Source: Macrostomum hystrix (taxonomy: Eukaryota; Platyhelminthes; Macrostomidae). From it: a DNA stretch of 64,000 bases. The position numbers and the translations under genes were made by a program. Each line of letters begins with the position of its first letter. Position 1 is the stretch's first letter. Below the pieces are notes generated by a model. That model did no database searches and was not told the DNA's origin. It saw only the letters and a program-made list of their open reading frames with translations. This document shows positions 11,601-23,832 of the stretch, in pieces. The stretch lies in assembly GCA_950097015.1 (NCBI GenBank), contig CATNEN010000002.1, positions 4,991,001 through 5,055,000 on the forward strand, written 5' to 3'.

Positions 11601-14600
11601 TGAGTGAGAGATTGAGCGAGAGATTAAGGATGAGAATGAGGGAGAGATTGAGCGAGAGATTAAGGATGAGAATGAGTGAGAGATTGAGCGAGAGATTAAG
11701 GATGAGAATGAGTGAGAGATTCAGCGAGAGATTAAGGATGAGAATGAGGGAGAGATTGAGCGAGAGATTAAGGATGAGAATGAGTGAGAGATTCAGCGAG
11801 AGATTAAGGATGAGAATGAGGGAGAGATTGAGCGAGAGATTAAGGATGAGAATGAGTGAGAGATTCAGCGAGAGATTAAGGATGAGAATGAGGGAGAGAT
11901 TGAGCGAGAGATTAAGGATGAGAATGAGTGAGAGATTGAGCGAGAGATTAAGGATGAGAATGAGTGAGAGATTGAGCGAGAGATTAAGGATGAGAATGAG
12001 GGAGAGATTGAGCGAGAGATTAAGGATGAGAATGAGTGAGAGATTGAGCGAGGGATTAAGGATGAGAATGAGTGAGAGATTCAGCGAGAGATTGGACATG
12101 AGAATGAGGGAGAGATTGAGCGAGAGATTAGGGATGAGAATGAGTGAGAGATTCAGCGAGAGATTAAGGATGAGAATGAGTGAGAGATTGAGCGAGAGAT
12201 TAAGGATGAGAATGAGGGAGGGATTGAGAGAGAGATTAAGGATGAGAATGAGTGAGAGATTCAGCGAGAGATTAAGGATGAGAATGAGTGAGAGATTGAG
12301 CGAGAGATTAAGGATGAGAATGAGGGAGAGATTGAGCGAGAGATTAAGGATGAGAATGAGTGAGAGATTGAGTGAGAGATTGGGGATGAGAATGAGTGAG
12401 AGATTGAGTGAGAGATTAAGGATGAGAATGAGTGAGAGATTGAGCGAGAGATTAAGGATGAGAATGAGGGAGAGATTGAGTGAGAGATTGGGGATGAGAA
12501 TGAGGGAGAGATTGAGCGAGAGATTAAGGATGAGAATGAGTGAGAGATTGAGCGAGAGATTAAGGATGAGAATGAGGGAGAGATTGAGCGAGAGATTAAG
12601 GATGAGAATGAGTGAGAGATTGAGCGAGAGATTAAGGATGAGAATGAGTGAGAGATTGAGCGAGAGATTAAGGATGAGAATGAGTGAGAGATTGAGCGAG
12701 AGATTAAGGATGAGAATGAGTGAGAGATTGAGCGAGAGATTAAGGATGAGAATGAGGGAGAGATTGAGTGAGAGATTGGGGATGAGAATGAGTGAGAGAT
12801 TGAGTGAGAGATTAAGGATGAGAATGAGGGAGAGATTGAGTGAGAGATTGGGGATGAGAATGAGTGAGAGATTCAGCGAGAGATTAAGGATGAGAATGAG
12901 TGAGAGATTGAGCGAGAGATTAAGGATGAGAATGAGTGAGAGATTGAGCGAGAGATTAAGGATGAGAATGAGGGAGAGATTGAGCGAGAGATTAAGGATG
13001 AGAATGAGGGAGAGATTGAGCGAGAGATTAAGGATGAGAATGAGTGAGAGATTCAGCGAGAGATTAAGGATGAGAATGAGGGAGAGATTGAGCGAGAGAT
13101 TAAGGATTAAAATGAGTGAAAGATTGAGCGAGAGATTAAGGATGAGAATGAGGGAGGGATTGAGAGAGAGATTAAGGATTAAAATGAGTGAGAGATTGAG
13201 TGAGAGATTAAGGATGAGAATGAGGGAGAGATTGAGTGAGAGATTGGGGATGAGAATGAGTGAGAGATTCAGCGAGAGATTAAGGATGAGAATGAGTGAG
13301 AGATTGAGCGAGAGATTAAGGATGAGAATGAGGGAGAGATTGAGCGAGAGATTAAGGATGAGAATGAGTGAGAGATTGAGCGAGAGATTAAGGATGAGAA
13401 TGAGTGAGAGATTCAGCGAGAGATTAAGGATGAGAATGAGGGAGAGATTGAGCGAGAGATTAAGGATGAGAATGAGTGAGAGATTCAGCGAGAGATTAAG
13501 GATGAGAATGAGGGAGAGATTGAGCGAGAGATTAAGGATGAGAATGAGTGAGAGATTGAGCGAGAGATTAAGGATGAGAATGAGTGAGAGATTGAGCGAG
13601 AGATTAAGGATGAGAATGAGGGAGAGATTGAGCGAGAGATTAAGGATGAGAATGAGTGAGAGATTGAGCGAGAGATTAAGGATGAGAATGAGTGAGAGAT
13701 TCAGCGAGAGATTGGGGATGAGAATGAGGGAGAGATTGAGCGAGAGATTAGGGATGAGAATGAGTGAGAGATTCAGCGAGAGATTAAGGATGAGAATGAG
13801 GGAGAGATTGAGCGAGAGATTAAGGATGAGAATGAGTGAGAGATTGAGCGAGAGATTAAGGATGAGAATGAGGGAGAGATTGAGTGAGAGATTGGGGATG
13901 AGAATGAGTGAGAGATTGAGTGAGAGATTAAGGAGGAGAATGAGGGAGAGATTGAGTGAGAGATTGGGGATGAGAATGAGTGAGAGATTGAGTGAGAGAT
14001 TAAGGATGAGAATGAGTGAGAGATTGAGCGAGAGTTTAAGGATGAGAATGAGGGAGAGATTGAGTGAGAGATTGGGGATGAGAATGAGGGAGAGATTGAG
14101 CGAGAGATTAGGGATGAGAATGAGCGAGAGATTGAGCGAGAGATTAAGGATGAGAATGAGGGAGAGATTGAGCGAGAGACTAGGGATGAGAATGAGTGAG
14201 AGATTAAGGATGAGAATGAGTGAGATATTGAGCGAGAGATTAAGGATGAGAATGAGGGAGGGATTGAGCGAGAGATTAAGGATGAGAATGAGTGAGAGAT
14301 TGAGCGAGAGATTAAGGATGAGAATGAGTGAGAGATTGAGCGAGAGATTAAGGATGAGAATGAGTGAGAGATTGAGCGAGAGATTAAGGATGAGAATGAG
14401 GGAGAGATTGAGTGAGAGATTGGGGATGAGAATGAGTGAGAGATTGAGTGAGAGATTAAGGATGAGAATGAGGGAGAGATTGAGTGAGAGATTGGGGATG
14501 AGAATGAGTGAGAGATTGAGTGAGAGATTAAGGATGAGAATGAGTGAGAGATTGAGCGAGAGATTAAGGATGAGAATGAGGGAGAGATTGAGTGAGAGAT

Positions 14601-16640
14601 TGGGGATGAGAATGAGGGAGAGATTGAGCGAGAGATTAAGGATGAGAATGAGTGAGAGATTGAGCGAGAGATTAAGGATGAGAATGAGGGAGAGATTGAG
14701 CGAGAGATTAAGGATGAGAATGAGTGAGAGATTGAGCGAGAGATTAAGGATGAGAATGAGTGAGAGATTGAGCGAGAGATTAAGGATGAGAATGAGTGAG
14801 AGATTGAGCGAGAGATTAAGGATGAGAATGAGTGAGAGATTGAGCGAGAGATTAAGGATGAGAATGAGGGAGAGATTGAGTGAGAGATTGGGGATGAGAA
14901 TGAGTGAGAGATTGAGTGAGAGATTAAGGATGAGAATGAGGGAGAGATTGAGTGAGAGATTGGGGATGAGAATGAGTGAGAGATTCAGCGAGAGATTAAG
15001 GATGAGAATGAGTGAGAGATTGAGCGAGAGATTAAGGATGAGAATGAGTGAGAGATTGAGCGAGAGATTAAGGATGAGAATGAGGGAGAGATTGAGCGAG
15101 AGATTAAGGATGAGAATGAGGGAGAGATTGAGCGAGAGATTAAGGATGAGAATGAGTGAGAGATTGAGCGAGAGATTAAGGATGAGAATGAGGGAGAGAT
15201 TGAGCGAGAGATTAAGGATGAGAATGAGTGAGAGATTCAGCGAGAGATTAAGGATGAGAATGAGGGAGAGATTGAGTGAGAGATTGGGGATGAGAATGAG
15301 TGAGAGATTGAGTGAGAGATTAAGGATGAGAATGAGGGAGAGATTGAGTGAGAGATTGGGGATGAGAATGAGTGAGAGATTCAGCGAGAGATTAAGGATG
15401 AGAATGAGTGAGAGATTGAGTGAGAGATTAAGGATGAGAATGAGGGAGAGATTGAGTGAGAGATTGGGGATGAGAATGAGTGAGAGATTCAGCGAGAGAT
15501 TAAGGATGAGAATGAGTGAGAGATTGAGCGAGAGTTTAAGGATGAGAATGAGGGAGGGATTGAGCGAGAGATTAAGGATGAGAATGAGTGAGAGATTGAG
15601 CGAGAGATTAAGGATGAGAATGGGGGAGAGATTGAGCGAGAGATTAAGGATGAGAATGAGGGAGAGATTGAGCGAGAGATTAAGGATGAGAATGAGGGAG
15701 AGATTGAGCGAGAGATTAAGGATGAGAATGAGTGAGAGATTCAGCGAGAGATTAAGGATGAGAATGAGGGAGAGATTGAGTGAGAGATTGGGGATGAGAA
15801 TGAGTGAGAGATTGAGTGAGAGATTAAGGATGAGAATGAGGGAGAGATTGAGTGAGAGATTGGGGATGAGAATGAGTGAGAGATTCAGCGAGAGATTAAG
15901 GATGAGAATGAGTGAGAGATTGAGTGAGAGATTAAGGATGAGAATGAGGGAGAGATTGAGTGAGAGATTGGGGATGAGAATGAGTGAGAGATTCAGCGAG
16001 AGATTAAGGATGAGAATGAGTGAGAGATTGAGCGAGAGTTTAAGGATGAGAATGAGGGAGGGATTGAGCGAGAGATTAAGGATGAGAATGAGTGAGAGAT
16101 TGAGCGAGAGATTAAGGATGAGAATGGGGGAGAGATTGAGCGAGAGATTAAGGATGAGAATGAGGGAGAGATTGAGCGAGAGATTAGGGATGAGAATGAG
16201 TGAGATTTTAAGGATGAGAATGAGTGAGAGATTGAGCGAGAGATTAAGGATGAAAATGAGTGAGAGATTCAGTGAGAGATTAAGGATGAGAATGAGGGAG
16301 AGATTCAGCGAGAGATTAAGGATGAGAATGAGTGAGAGATTGAGCGAGAGTTTAAGGATGAGAATGAGGGAGGGATTGAGCGAGAGATTAAGGATGAGAA
16401 TGAGTGAGAGATTGAGCGAGAGATTAAGGATGAGAATGGGGGAGAGATTGAGCGAGAGATTAAGGATGAGAATGAGGGAGAGATTGAGCGAGAGATTAGG
16501 GATGAGAATGAGTGAGATTTTAAGGATGAGAATGAGTGAGAGATTGAGCGAGAGATTAGGGATGAGAATGAGTGAGAGATTGAGAGAGAGATTAGGGATG
16601 AGAATGACGGTGAAATTGAGGGAGAGATTGAGAGTGTGAG
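8650..16640. repeat. 8 kb satellite array, 36-bp unit with higher-order repeats
   Basis: About 220 units of 36 bp, each made of two related halves (agattaaggatgagaatg and agtgagagattgagcgag). Units differ at a few set positions: agtgag/agggag, attgag/attcag, gcgag/gtgag, taagga/ggggat. The plus-strand frame has no stop for 2649 codons (RMRMSERLSERL pattern) and a minus-strand frame has none for 1153 codons (NLSLNLSLILIL). Both follow from a unit length divisible by three with no stop codon inside. Rare variants reveal long-range duplication: gagcgaggg followed by the ggacatg variant occurs near 9922 and again near 12046, a spacing of 2124 bp or exactly 59 units. I read this as satellite DNA without protein-coding evidence. 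Confidence 0.95.
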
Positions 16641-17156
16641 AGAGATGAAAGTGATGAGGGGAGTGAGAGAGGGGTTGAAAGTAAAGTCGATGGGATTCGC
16701 TGCACAGATTTCGGATAACTAATTCAGCTTCGGTATAGCCAGTAGCAGAAGATGTGCACTAAGGAAGGGCTTTCAGGAGGAGACGACATGACAGACAGTC
16801 GGTTCAATCGGCAGAATCTGGATCCTAGGCCAGACCGTCTGTCTGGGCAGGTGCGAGAGCAAATCCAATGGCCAATCACCTGTCAACAGGGGGATTTTCA
16901 GGCAGGCAGTTTTCAAACATTCGGGCCTTCAAAGATCATTAGAGTTTTTTCTTCAACAGAAGGCCATTGTGCAGCGGGGGATTTTTCTGATTGCCGGGCC
17001 GATGGGTTGGGATATGTTTCTGGGACATGTTTTTGACTTGCTTTAAAATCTGCTTTTTGGAATTTGTATCAAGGCTGGATAAATAGAAGAAGCTGATCAA
17101 ATGTATTGAATGAGAAATAGCTTCAGCGAGTAAGTCGGGGGTGAAGCAACACTTCA
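16641..17156. other. Spacer between two satellites, no gene seen
   Basis: Unique-looking sequence separating the 36-bp and 16-bp arrays. The 94-codon plus-strand frame at 16752-17036 has no recognisable domain. Confidence 0.4.
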
Positions 17157-18475
17157 TTCGGGTTTATGCACTTTCGGGTTTATGAAGTTTCGGGTTTATT
17201 GAGTTTCGGGTTTATTCAGTTTCGGGTTTATTGAGTTTCGGGTTTATTGAGTTTAGGGTTTATTGAGTTTCGGGTTTATTGAGTTTCGGGTTTATTGAGT
17301 TTCGGGTTTATTGAGTTTCGGGTTTATTGAGTTTCGGGTTTATTGAGTTTCGGGTTTATTGAGTTTCGGGTTTATTGAGTTTCGGGTTTTTGAGTTTCGG
17401 GTTTTTGAGTTTCGGGTTTATTGAGTTTCGGGTTTATGAAGTTTCGGGTTTATTGAGTTTCGGGTTTATTGAGTTTCGGGTTTATGAAGTTTCGGGTTTA
17501 TTGAGTTTCGGGTTTTTGAGTTTCGGGTTTATTGAGTTTCGGGTTTTTGAGTTTCGGGTTTTTGAGTTTCGGGTTTATTGAGTTTCGGGTTTTTGAGTTT
17601 CGGGTTTTTGAGTTTCGGGTTTATTGAGTTTCGGGTTTATGAAGTTTCGGGTTTATTGAGTTTCGGGTTTATTCAGTTTCGGGTTTATTGAGTTTCGGGT
17701 TTATTGAGTTTAGGGTTTATTGAGTTTCGGGTTTATTGAGTTTCGGGTTTATTGAGTTTCGGGTTTATTGAGTTTCGGGTTTATTGAGTTTCGGGTTTAT
17801 TGAGTTTCGGGTTTATTGAGTTTCGGGTTTATTGAGTTTCGGGTTTATTGAGTTTCGGGTTTATTGAGTTTCGGGTTTATTGAGTTTCGGGTTTCTTGAG
17901 TTTCGGGTTTATTGAGTTTCGGGTTTATGAAGTTTCGGGTTTATTGAGTTTCGGGTTTATTGAGTTTCGGGTTTATTGAGTTTCGGGTTTATTGAGTTTC
18001 GGGTTTATTGAGTTTCGGGTTTATGAAGTTTCGGGTTTATTGAGTTTCGGGTTTATTGAGTTTCGGGTTTATTGAGTTTCGGGTTTATTGAGTTTCGGGT
18101 TTATGAAGTTTCGGGTTTATTGAGTTTCGGGTTTATTGAGTTTCGGGTTTATTGAGTTTCGGGTTTATTGAGTTTCGGGTTTATTGAGTTTCGGGTTTAT
18201 TGAGTTTCGGGTTTATTGAGTTTCGGGTTTATTGAGTTTCGGGTTTATTGAGTTTCGGGTTTATTGAGTTTCGGGTTTATTGAGTTTCGGGTTTATTGAG
18301 TTTCGGGTTTATTGAGTTTCGGGTTTATGAAGTTTCGGGTTTATTGAGTTTCGGGTTTATTGAGTTTCGGGTTTATTGAGTTTCGGGTTTATTGAGTTTC
18401 GGGTTTATTGAGTTTCGGGTTTATTGAGTTTCGGGTTTATGAAGTTTCGGGTTTATGAAGTTTCGGGTTTATAAT
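17157..18475. repeat. Minisatellite, 16-bp unit (cgggtttattgagttt)
   Basis: About 80 nearly identical copies of cgggtttattgagttt, with interspersed variants reading tatgaag in place of tattgag and some 15-bp units (gggttttt). Homogeneity is high, which suggests recent expansion. The variant unit resembles the end of the inverted-repeat element at 41417-41748. Confidence 0.95.
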
Positions 18476-19524
18476 AAAACCAGTTTTTAAGCCTTGGTCT
18501 GAAAGACAAGTTTTCAGTTTTGTCCACCATGCAGCGGCCCCAAAATGCCAAGCTAAAAGATAATTTATTCTTCCAAACTAAATGGAACTGTTCGCGACCT
18601 GTCAATTTGTCAATCCAATTGACACATTATTGTTTGTTTTCAATTGATCAGAAAATGGTTCAGCGCAATAGGGATGAGAGATCCCTCACTGATACGGGAC
18701 AATGAGACGTCATACTTCACTTTGAGATCACCGAGTTTTTTTCTCCGTCGTGCATCCCAGCTCAGTCTGCGATGATTAAAGATTGGGATTAATAAAATCC
18801 TATTGGGAAAACACGACATGGAATGGCGAAATCCCATCAGAAATAGGATCCACTTAATCACAGAGGCCATTGCGTGCATGTGTGTGAGTGTTGCTGGTTG
18901 TCAAAGGATTCAGGACAAAGCATGGGTTTAGTCTAAGCTGCATTGTGGACTCCAGACTCATTCATTCATTCATTTCTTAGCTGGTAGAGCTGAGCCCTGA
19001 TGGCTATGCGGTAACCAGTTTCAATCCATTCCACTCGATGCCCTGGTCCCGTCAAACAGGACCAGCTAATGCCCTGGCCGGGTGGCTGTTGGTTACGTAA
19101 TGCGGAAATGTCGGCACACCCACCCCACCCCACACGGGGCCTGCCTTAGCTCGCATATAGATCATTCTGTAGTGCCCGCTTCCCCATGGAGTCGAGATCC
19201 TTTCACTTCCCAAAGCACGCGGCGCTTCCGTTATTGTCGGCCTTTTTAAAAACCTGTTCAATAGGCATGATCTTTCATTCTTTCGGCCTCCTTTTAAAAG
19301 GCTTCCAATTTTCCTCTGCGTCTGGATGGTCTGACTCAACACTGATGCATCTTGAATTGGGCTTGCATTCGAAACCCACATGTGCGCATTTAAACGAATA
19401 CAATGTTAATATAAGCATTTTCGTTTATCAACGTTGAACATCAACTGGTGTTAAATAATTTTAATTTTACTTTTTTGTAGGATAGGACGGTAATTTAAAA
19501 TTTGTCATCTTAAATAATATTAGT
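18476..19524. other. Intergenic DNA with a dispersed repeat fragment
   Basis: No gene recognised. Around 18985-19110 a stretch with gccctggccggg and gttggttacgtaa recurs in similar form at about 24450-24500, so it is probably a fragment of an interspersed repeat of unknown class. Confidence 0.4.
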
Positions 19525-20065
19525 TTAAAGTTGGGATCTATAGGTGTGAAGTTGGGATTCATGGGTGTGAAGTTGGGATCTATGGATGTGAAGTTGGGAT
19601 CTATGGCTGTGAAGTTGGGATCTATGGCTGTGAAGTTGGGATCTATGAATTTGAAGTTGGGATCTATGGCTGTGAAGTTGGGATCTATGGCTGGAAAGTT
19701 GGGATCTATCGGTGTGAAGTCGGGATCTATGGCTGTGAAGTTGGGATCTATGGCTGTGAAGTTGGGATCTATGGCTGTGATGTTGGGATCTATGAATTTG
19801 AAGTTGGGATCTATGGCTGTGAAGTTGGGATCTATGAATTTGAAGTCGGGATCTATGGCTGTGAAGTTTGGATCTATCGGTGTGAAGTCGGGATCTATGG
19901 CTGTGAAGTTGGGATCTATGGCTGTGAAGTTGGAATTTTATTGATGTAAAGTTGGGATCTTGGTGGTGTAAAGTTGGGATCTTGGTGATGTAAAGTTGGG
20001 ATCTTGGTGATGTAAAGTTGGGATCTTGGTGATGTGAAGTTGGGATCCATAAATTTGAAGCTGGG
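19525..20065. repeat. Minisatellite, about 21-bp unit (aagttgggatctatggctgt)
   Basis: About 25 copies of a unit containing aagttgggatctatggctgt. From about 19945 the unit changes to a form with cttggtgatgtaaagttggg. The plus frame is open for 137 codons because the period is a multiple of three. Confidence 0.93.
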
Positions 20066-20516
20066 ATCCGACTGTTGAAGAAATACTTTTTTCTATTTTT
20101 ACACTTGAAATCCTAGTTCAAGTTCGACACTGAATACATGAGACTGAGATGGGGAATTCCTCATTTCTAATCCTTGGATTTCTTGTTCTTTCGATTTCAA
20201 CTTGAGAGTGAAGAGATTGGGGAACTGAATAATTGGATGGTCTGTGATGCAATCGTGGAGCCGCGAAACGGAAGACTAGATTTCAAACAGGACCGCCACT
20301 TTCAATTGATCTTCAAAGGGCAAAGAAGGGGAACAACAATAGGGGATAAATTGGGGACATTGCAAGTGGCTGGTGACATCTCAGCCACAATGACAGCTGC
20401 TCCTCCACGGTTGGGTCAGAGGTCACGGAGGCATGTCAAACTGTTTTCTCGCTTTGATTTAAAAAAACGCAACTTTACGCTCATGCATCGCAATTGTTAT
20501 CGCAACAAGACTGAAT

Positions 20517-20555
<39 letters not shown>

Positions 20556-21030
20556 TTCTGATGATAACAGAAGCGGCATGCATGCTGCCATGCTAACCCT
20601 ATACAGGCGTGTTCAAACTTCGGAACTGTTCTCTCGATACTCCGTCAGAACTGAATGTAAATCTGCAGCGGAAACATTGTTCGGAATAAGAATTCCCGCT
20701 TGTCTGTCTTCAGAAAAGGTCAAGCTGGGATTAGGATCTTGTCCGGCTTAATCTAGCCAATTCCCTTCACATCTGGGCACTGGCCCTCATCAGAAGTGAA
20801 AGTCAAAACTTCACACTTCACATGGGGTGCGGATAGCACAGTATGGCGACATGGCAAGTTGTTTTAAGAACTTCAGGAATTTAGGGGTCGAGAAACAAGG
20901 AGATCAGCCTCGGCTGAGGGTCAGCGGGAGATTTCAGGTGAAAATCTTGACCTGGGTTTATCTCCCAGTTTAGTTTGCTGCAGTAGCATTGATAGCCAAT
21001 GATAGATTGCGACTCGGGAGAACGGCTGCC
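20066..21030. other. Intergenic DNA with a CAG microsatellite
   Basis: A plus frame of 140 codons (20174-20596) includes a polyalanine-reading GCA run at about 20518-20551 but has no recognisable domain and no splice or gene context. I do not call it a gene. Confidence 0.4.
20518..20551. repeat. (AGC)n microsatellite
   Basis: Eleven or so uninterrupted AGC triplets ending in AACAG. Confidence 0.9.
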
Positions 21031-21290
21031 TAGACTGGGGATCTGGGAGACTAAACTGAGGATCTGGGAGACTAAACTGAGGATCTGGGAGATTAAACTG
21101 AGGATTTGGGAGACTAAACTGAGGATCTGGGAGACTAAACTGAGGATCTGGGAGACTAAACTGAGGATCCGCAGAAACTAAACTGAGTATCTGGGAGACT
21201 AAACTGAGTATCTGGGAGACTAAACTGAGGATCTGGGAGACTAAACTGAGGATCTGGGAGACTAAACTGATGATCTGGGAGACTAAACTA
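21031..21290. repeat. Minisatellite, 21-bp unit, small array
   Basis: About 12 copies of a 21-bp unit containing ctgggagactaaactgagga. The same unit forms a much larger array 1.35 kb away (22647-23832). Confidence 0.95.
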
Positions 21291-22646
21291 GACTAAACTA
21301 GCAGTTCTATTTAGGGATCTGGAATATGGAATACAGAGGTTTAATAGACAAATATAATTCTGCAAGCTATTTAAAGTATACGGAAATTCAGCAGGGAGAG
21401 TGCCTGATATTAAGACGAGAGCGACGATAACAGGTAGGTGTGACATAGACATGCAAATAAAGTTGTTTTTATTGAATCGAATTAAAATATTCAGTTTTAT
21501 AGCAATTTTATGAAGCCTATATCAAAAACATAAAACACCATGCAGACAAACAGCTTTAGATAGCAGTGTAGAAGGCATTCTAAACCAGCCCCATTGTGAC
21601 CATTCAGTTTTGTCGGCATTCTTCATCGTGAGAAAATTTTATGACCCTAAAGAGACCAAGGAATATTCGAGTACTATGGCTCGCCCTAAGGACTAAGAGT
21701 ATGATATTAACAGCAAGAAATATCTGCGTTACACAAACTCATTTATGCACAGGGTACAATTGGACTACGCAACATCTTAGAGTATCACTGCCTATAATTT
21801 CAAGACATTACATTTTTAACTGCTTCACCCTCAGCTATAGGCATATCTTTGGCCTCAGAGCGTGTAAAACTAGCAGAAAAACAATTGAGTCTATTCTCAA
21901 TATATGCCACACAGGCTGTGGTTTCTAGTACAGACTCATCTTTCTAGGAGTCTCATTAGGGCGATAAGTTGTCAATTGCCAAACTTTAATAATAATTCAT
22001 GCGCTTAACGACCAGGCAGGGCTTGCATGGCTAATGCCCCACTGAGGGGCGCGCAGTGGGTGGGAACTGTACACCCTCACGGTACTCCGGTGCAAGTGTG
22101 TACCGAAGCACTTGAAGCATTGCAGACAGATATCGAAATAAGCGAGCCTACACTCGGGTCCTTAAATACACGCAACACCTAATGCTCGTGGACCCCTGGT
22201 AACCTACTGCGAGAACAATTTTCTCTCCGCTGGAACCAAAGCTTCCTAAGTGCTGAACAGAAGCAGATAGAAATGCAAACACATGCGGCGGGCTGCAAGA
22301 AAATGATGGTGTTCGTGAGCTGGGCTCCAGAGCAATGAGTGGAAGAGTGACAAATGCCCACTTGAGTAGGTCTGGCCTCTTCAGTACGGGTTTGGGTTGG
22401 ACAGCAAATAAAAAACATTGTTAACGTGTGAATTTTTAAAATTATATTCCACAGCCAATTTGGAATTAAAACTTTTTGACAGCTACCGATGACATGTCTG
22501 TTTTGGGGTTTATTGTTGTCACGCTCGAGCAGTGCTCAGGGAGAGCATATGCTTGATTTCCTACTGAAAACTTTAGTCCAAACATTGCTGCAGACCTGTG
22601 TTTTAACTAGCTGAATAATAAGCTAACCCAGTGGCTGTGTCTTACC
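21291..22646. other. Spacer between two arrays of the same unit
   Basis: AT-rich sequence with no supported gene. Frames at 21641-21928 (plus) and 22179-22418 (minus) have no recognisable content. Confidence 0.4.
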
Positions 22647-23832
22647 TGATGATCTGGGAGACTAAACTGAGGATCTGGGAGACTAAACTGAGGATCTGGG
22701 AAACTAAACTGAGGATCTGGGAAACTAAACTGAGGATCTGGGAAACTAAACTGAGGATCTGGGAAACTAAACTGAGGATCTGGGAAACTAAACTGAGGAT
22801 CTGGGAAACTAAACTGAGGATCTGGGAAACTAAACTGAGGATCTGGGAAACTAAACTGAGGATCTGGGAAACTAAACTGAGGATCTGGGAGACTAAACTG
22901 AGGATCTGGGAAACTAAACTGAGGATCTGGGAAACTAAACTGAGGATCTGGGAAACTAAACTGAGGATCTGGGAAACTAAACTGAGGATCTGGGAAACTA
23001 AACTGAGGATCTGGGAGACTAAACTGAGGATCTGGGAGACTAAACTGAGGATCTGGGAGACTAAACTGAGGATCTGGGAGACTAAACTGAGGATCTGGGA
23101 GACTAAACTGAGTATCTGGGAAACTAAACTGAGGATCTGGGAGACTAAACTGAGGATCTGGGAAACTAAACTGAGGATCTGGGAGACTAAACTGAGGATC
23201 TGGGAAACTAAACTGAGGATCTGGGAAACTAAACTGAGGATCTGGGAGACTAAACTGAGGATCTGGGAAACTAAACTGAGGATCTGGGAAACTAAACTGA
23301 GGATCTGGGAAACTAAACTGAGGATCTGGGAGACTAAACTGAGGATCTGGGAGACTAAACTGAGGATCTGGGAAACTAAACTGAGGATCTGGGAGACTAA
23401 ACTGAGGATCTGGGAGACTAAACTGAGGATCTGGGAAACTAAACTGAGGATCTGGGAGACTAAACTGAGGATCTGGGAGACTAAACTGAGGATCTGGGAA
23501 ACTAAACTGAGGATCTGGGAAACTAAACTGAGGATCTGGGAAACTAAACTGAGGATCTGGGAGACTAAACTGAGGATCTGGGAGACTAAACTGAGGATCT
23601 GGGAAACTAAACTGAGGATCTGGGAGACTAAACTGAGGATCTGGAAGACTAAACTGAGGATCTGGAAGACTAAACTGAGGATCTGGAAGACTAAACTGAG
23701 GATCTGGGAGACTAAACTGAGGATCTGGAAGACTAAACTGAGGATCTGGAAGACTAAACTGAGGATCTGGGAAACTAAACTGAGGATCTGGGAAACTAAA
23801 CTGAGGATCTGGGAAAATAAACTGAGGATCTC
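22647..23832. repeat. Minisatellite, 21-bp unit, large array
   Basis: About 56 copies of the unit containing ctgggaaactaaactgagga, in two main versions (gggaaac and gggagac) that are interleaved; a third version (ggaagac) clusters near 23640-23755. It is stop-free on both strands (IWETKLR and QILSLVS patterns), again a consequence of the 21-bp period. Confidence 0.95.

Noticed and set aside
8690-16639. A 2649-residue Arg/Glu-rich protein
   Set aside because: The frame is a translation of a 36-bp tandem repeat and the opposite strand is also open for 1153 codons; there is no promoter, non-repeat domain or splice context to support a gene.
20174-20596. A 140-residue protein with polyalanine
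   Set aside because: No domain, no splice context, and the run comes from an AGC microsatellite.
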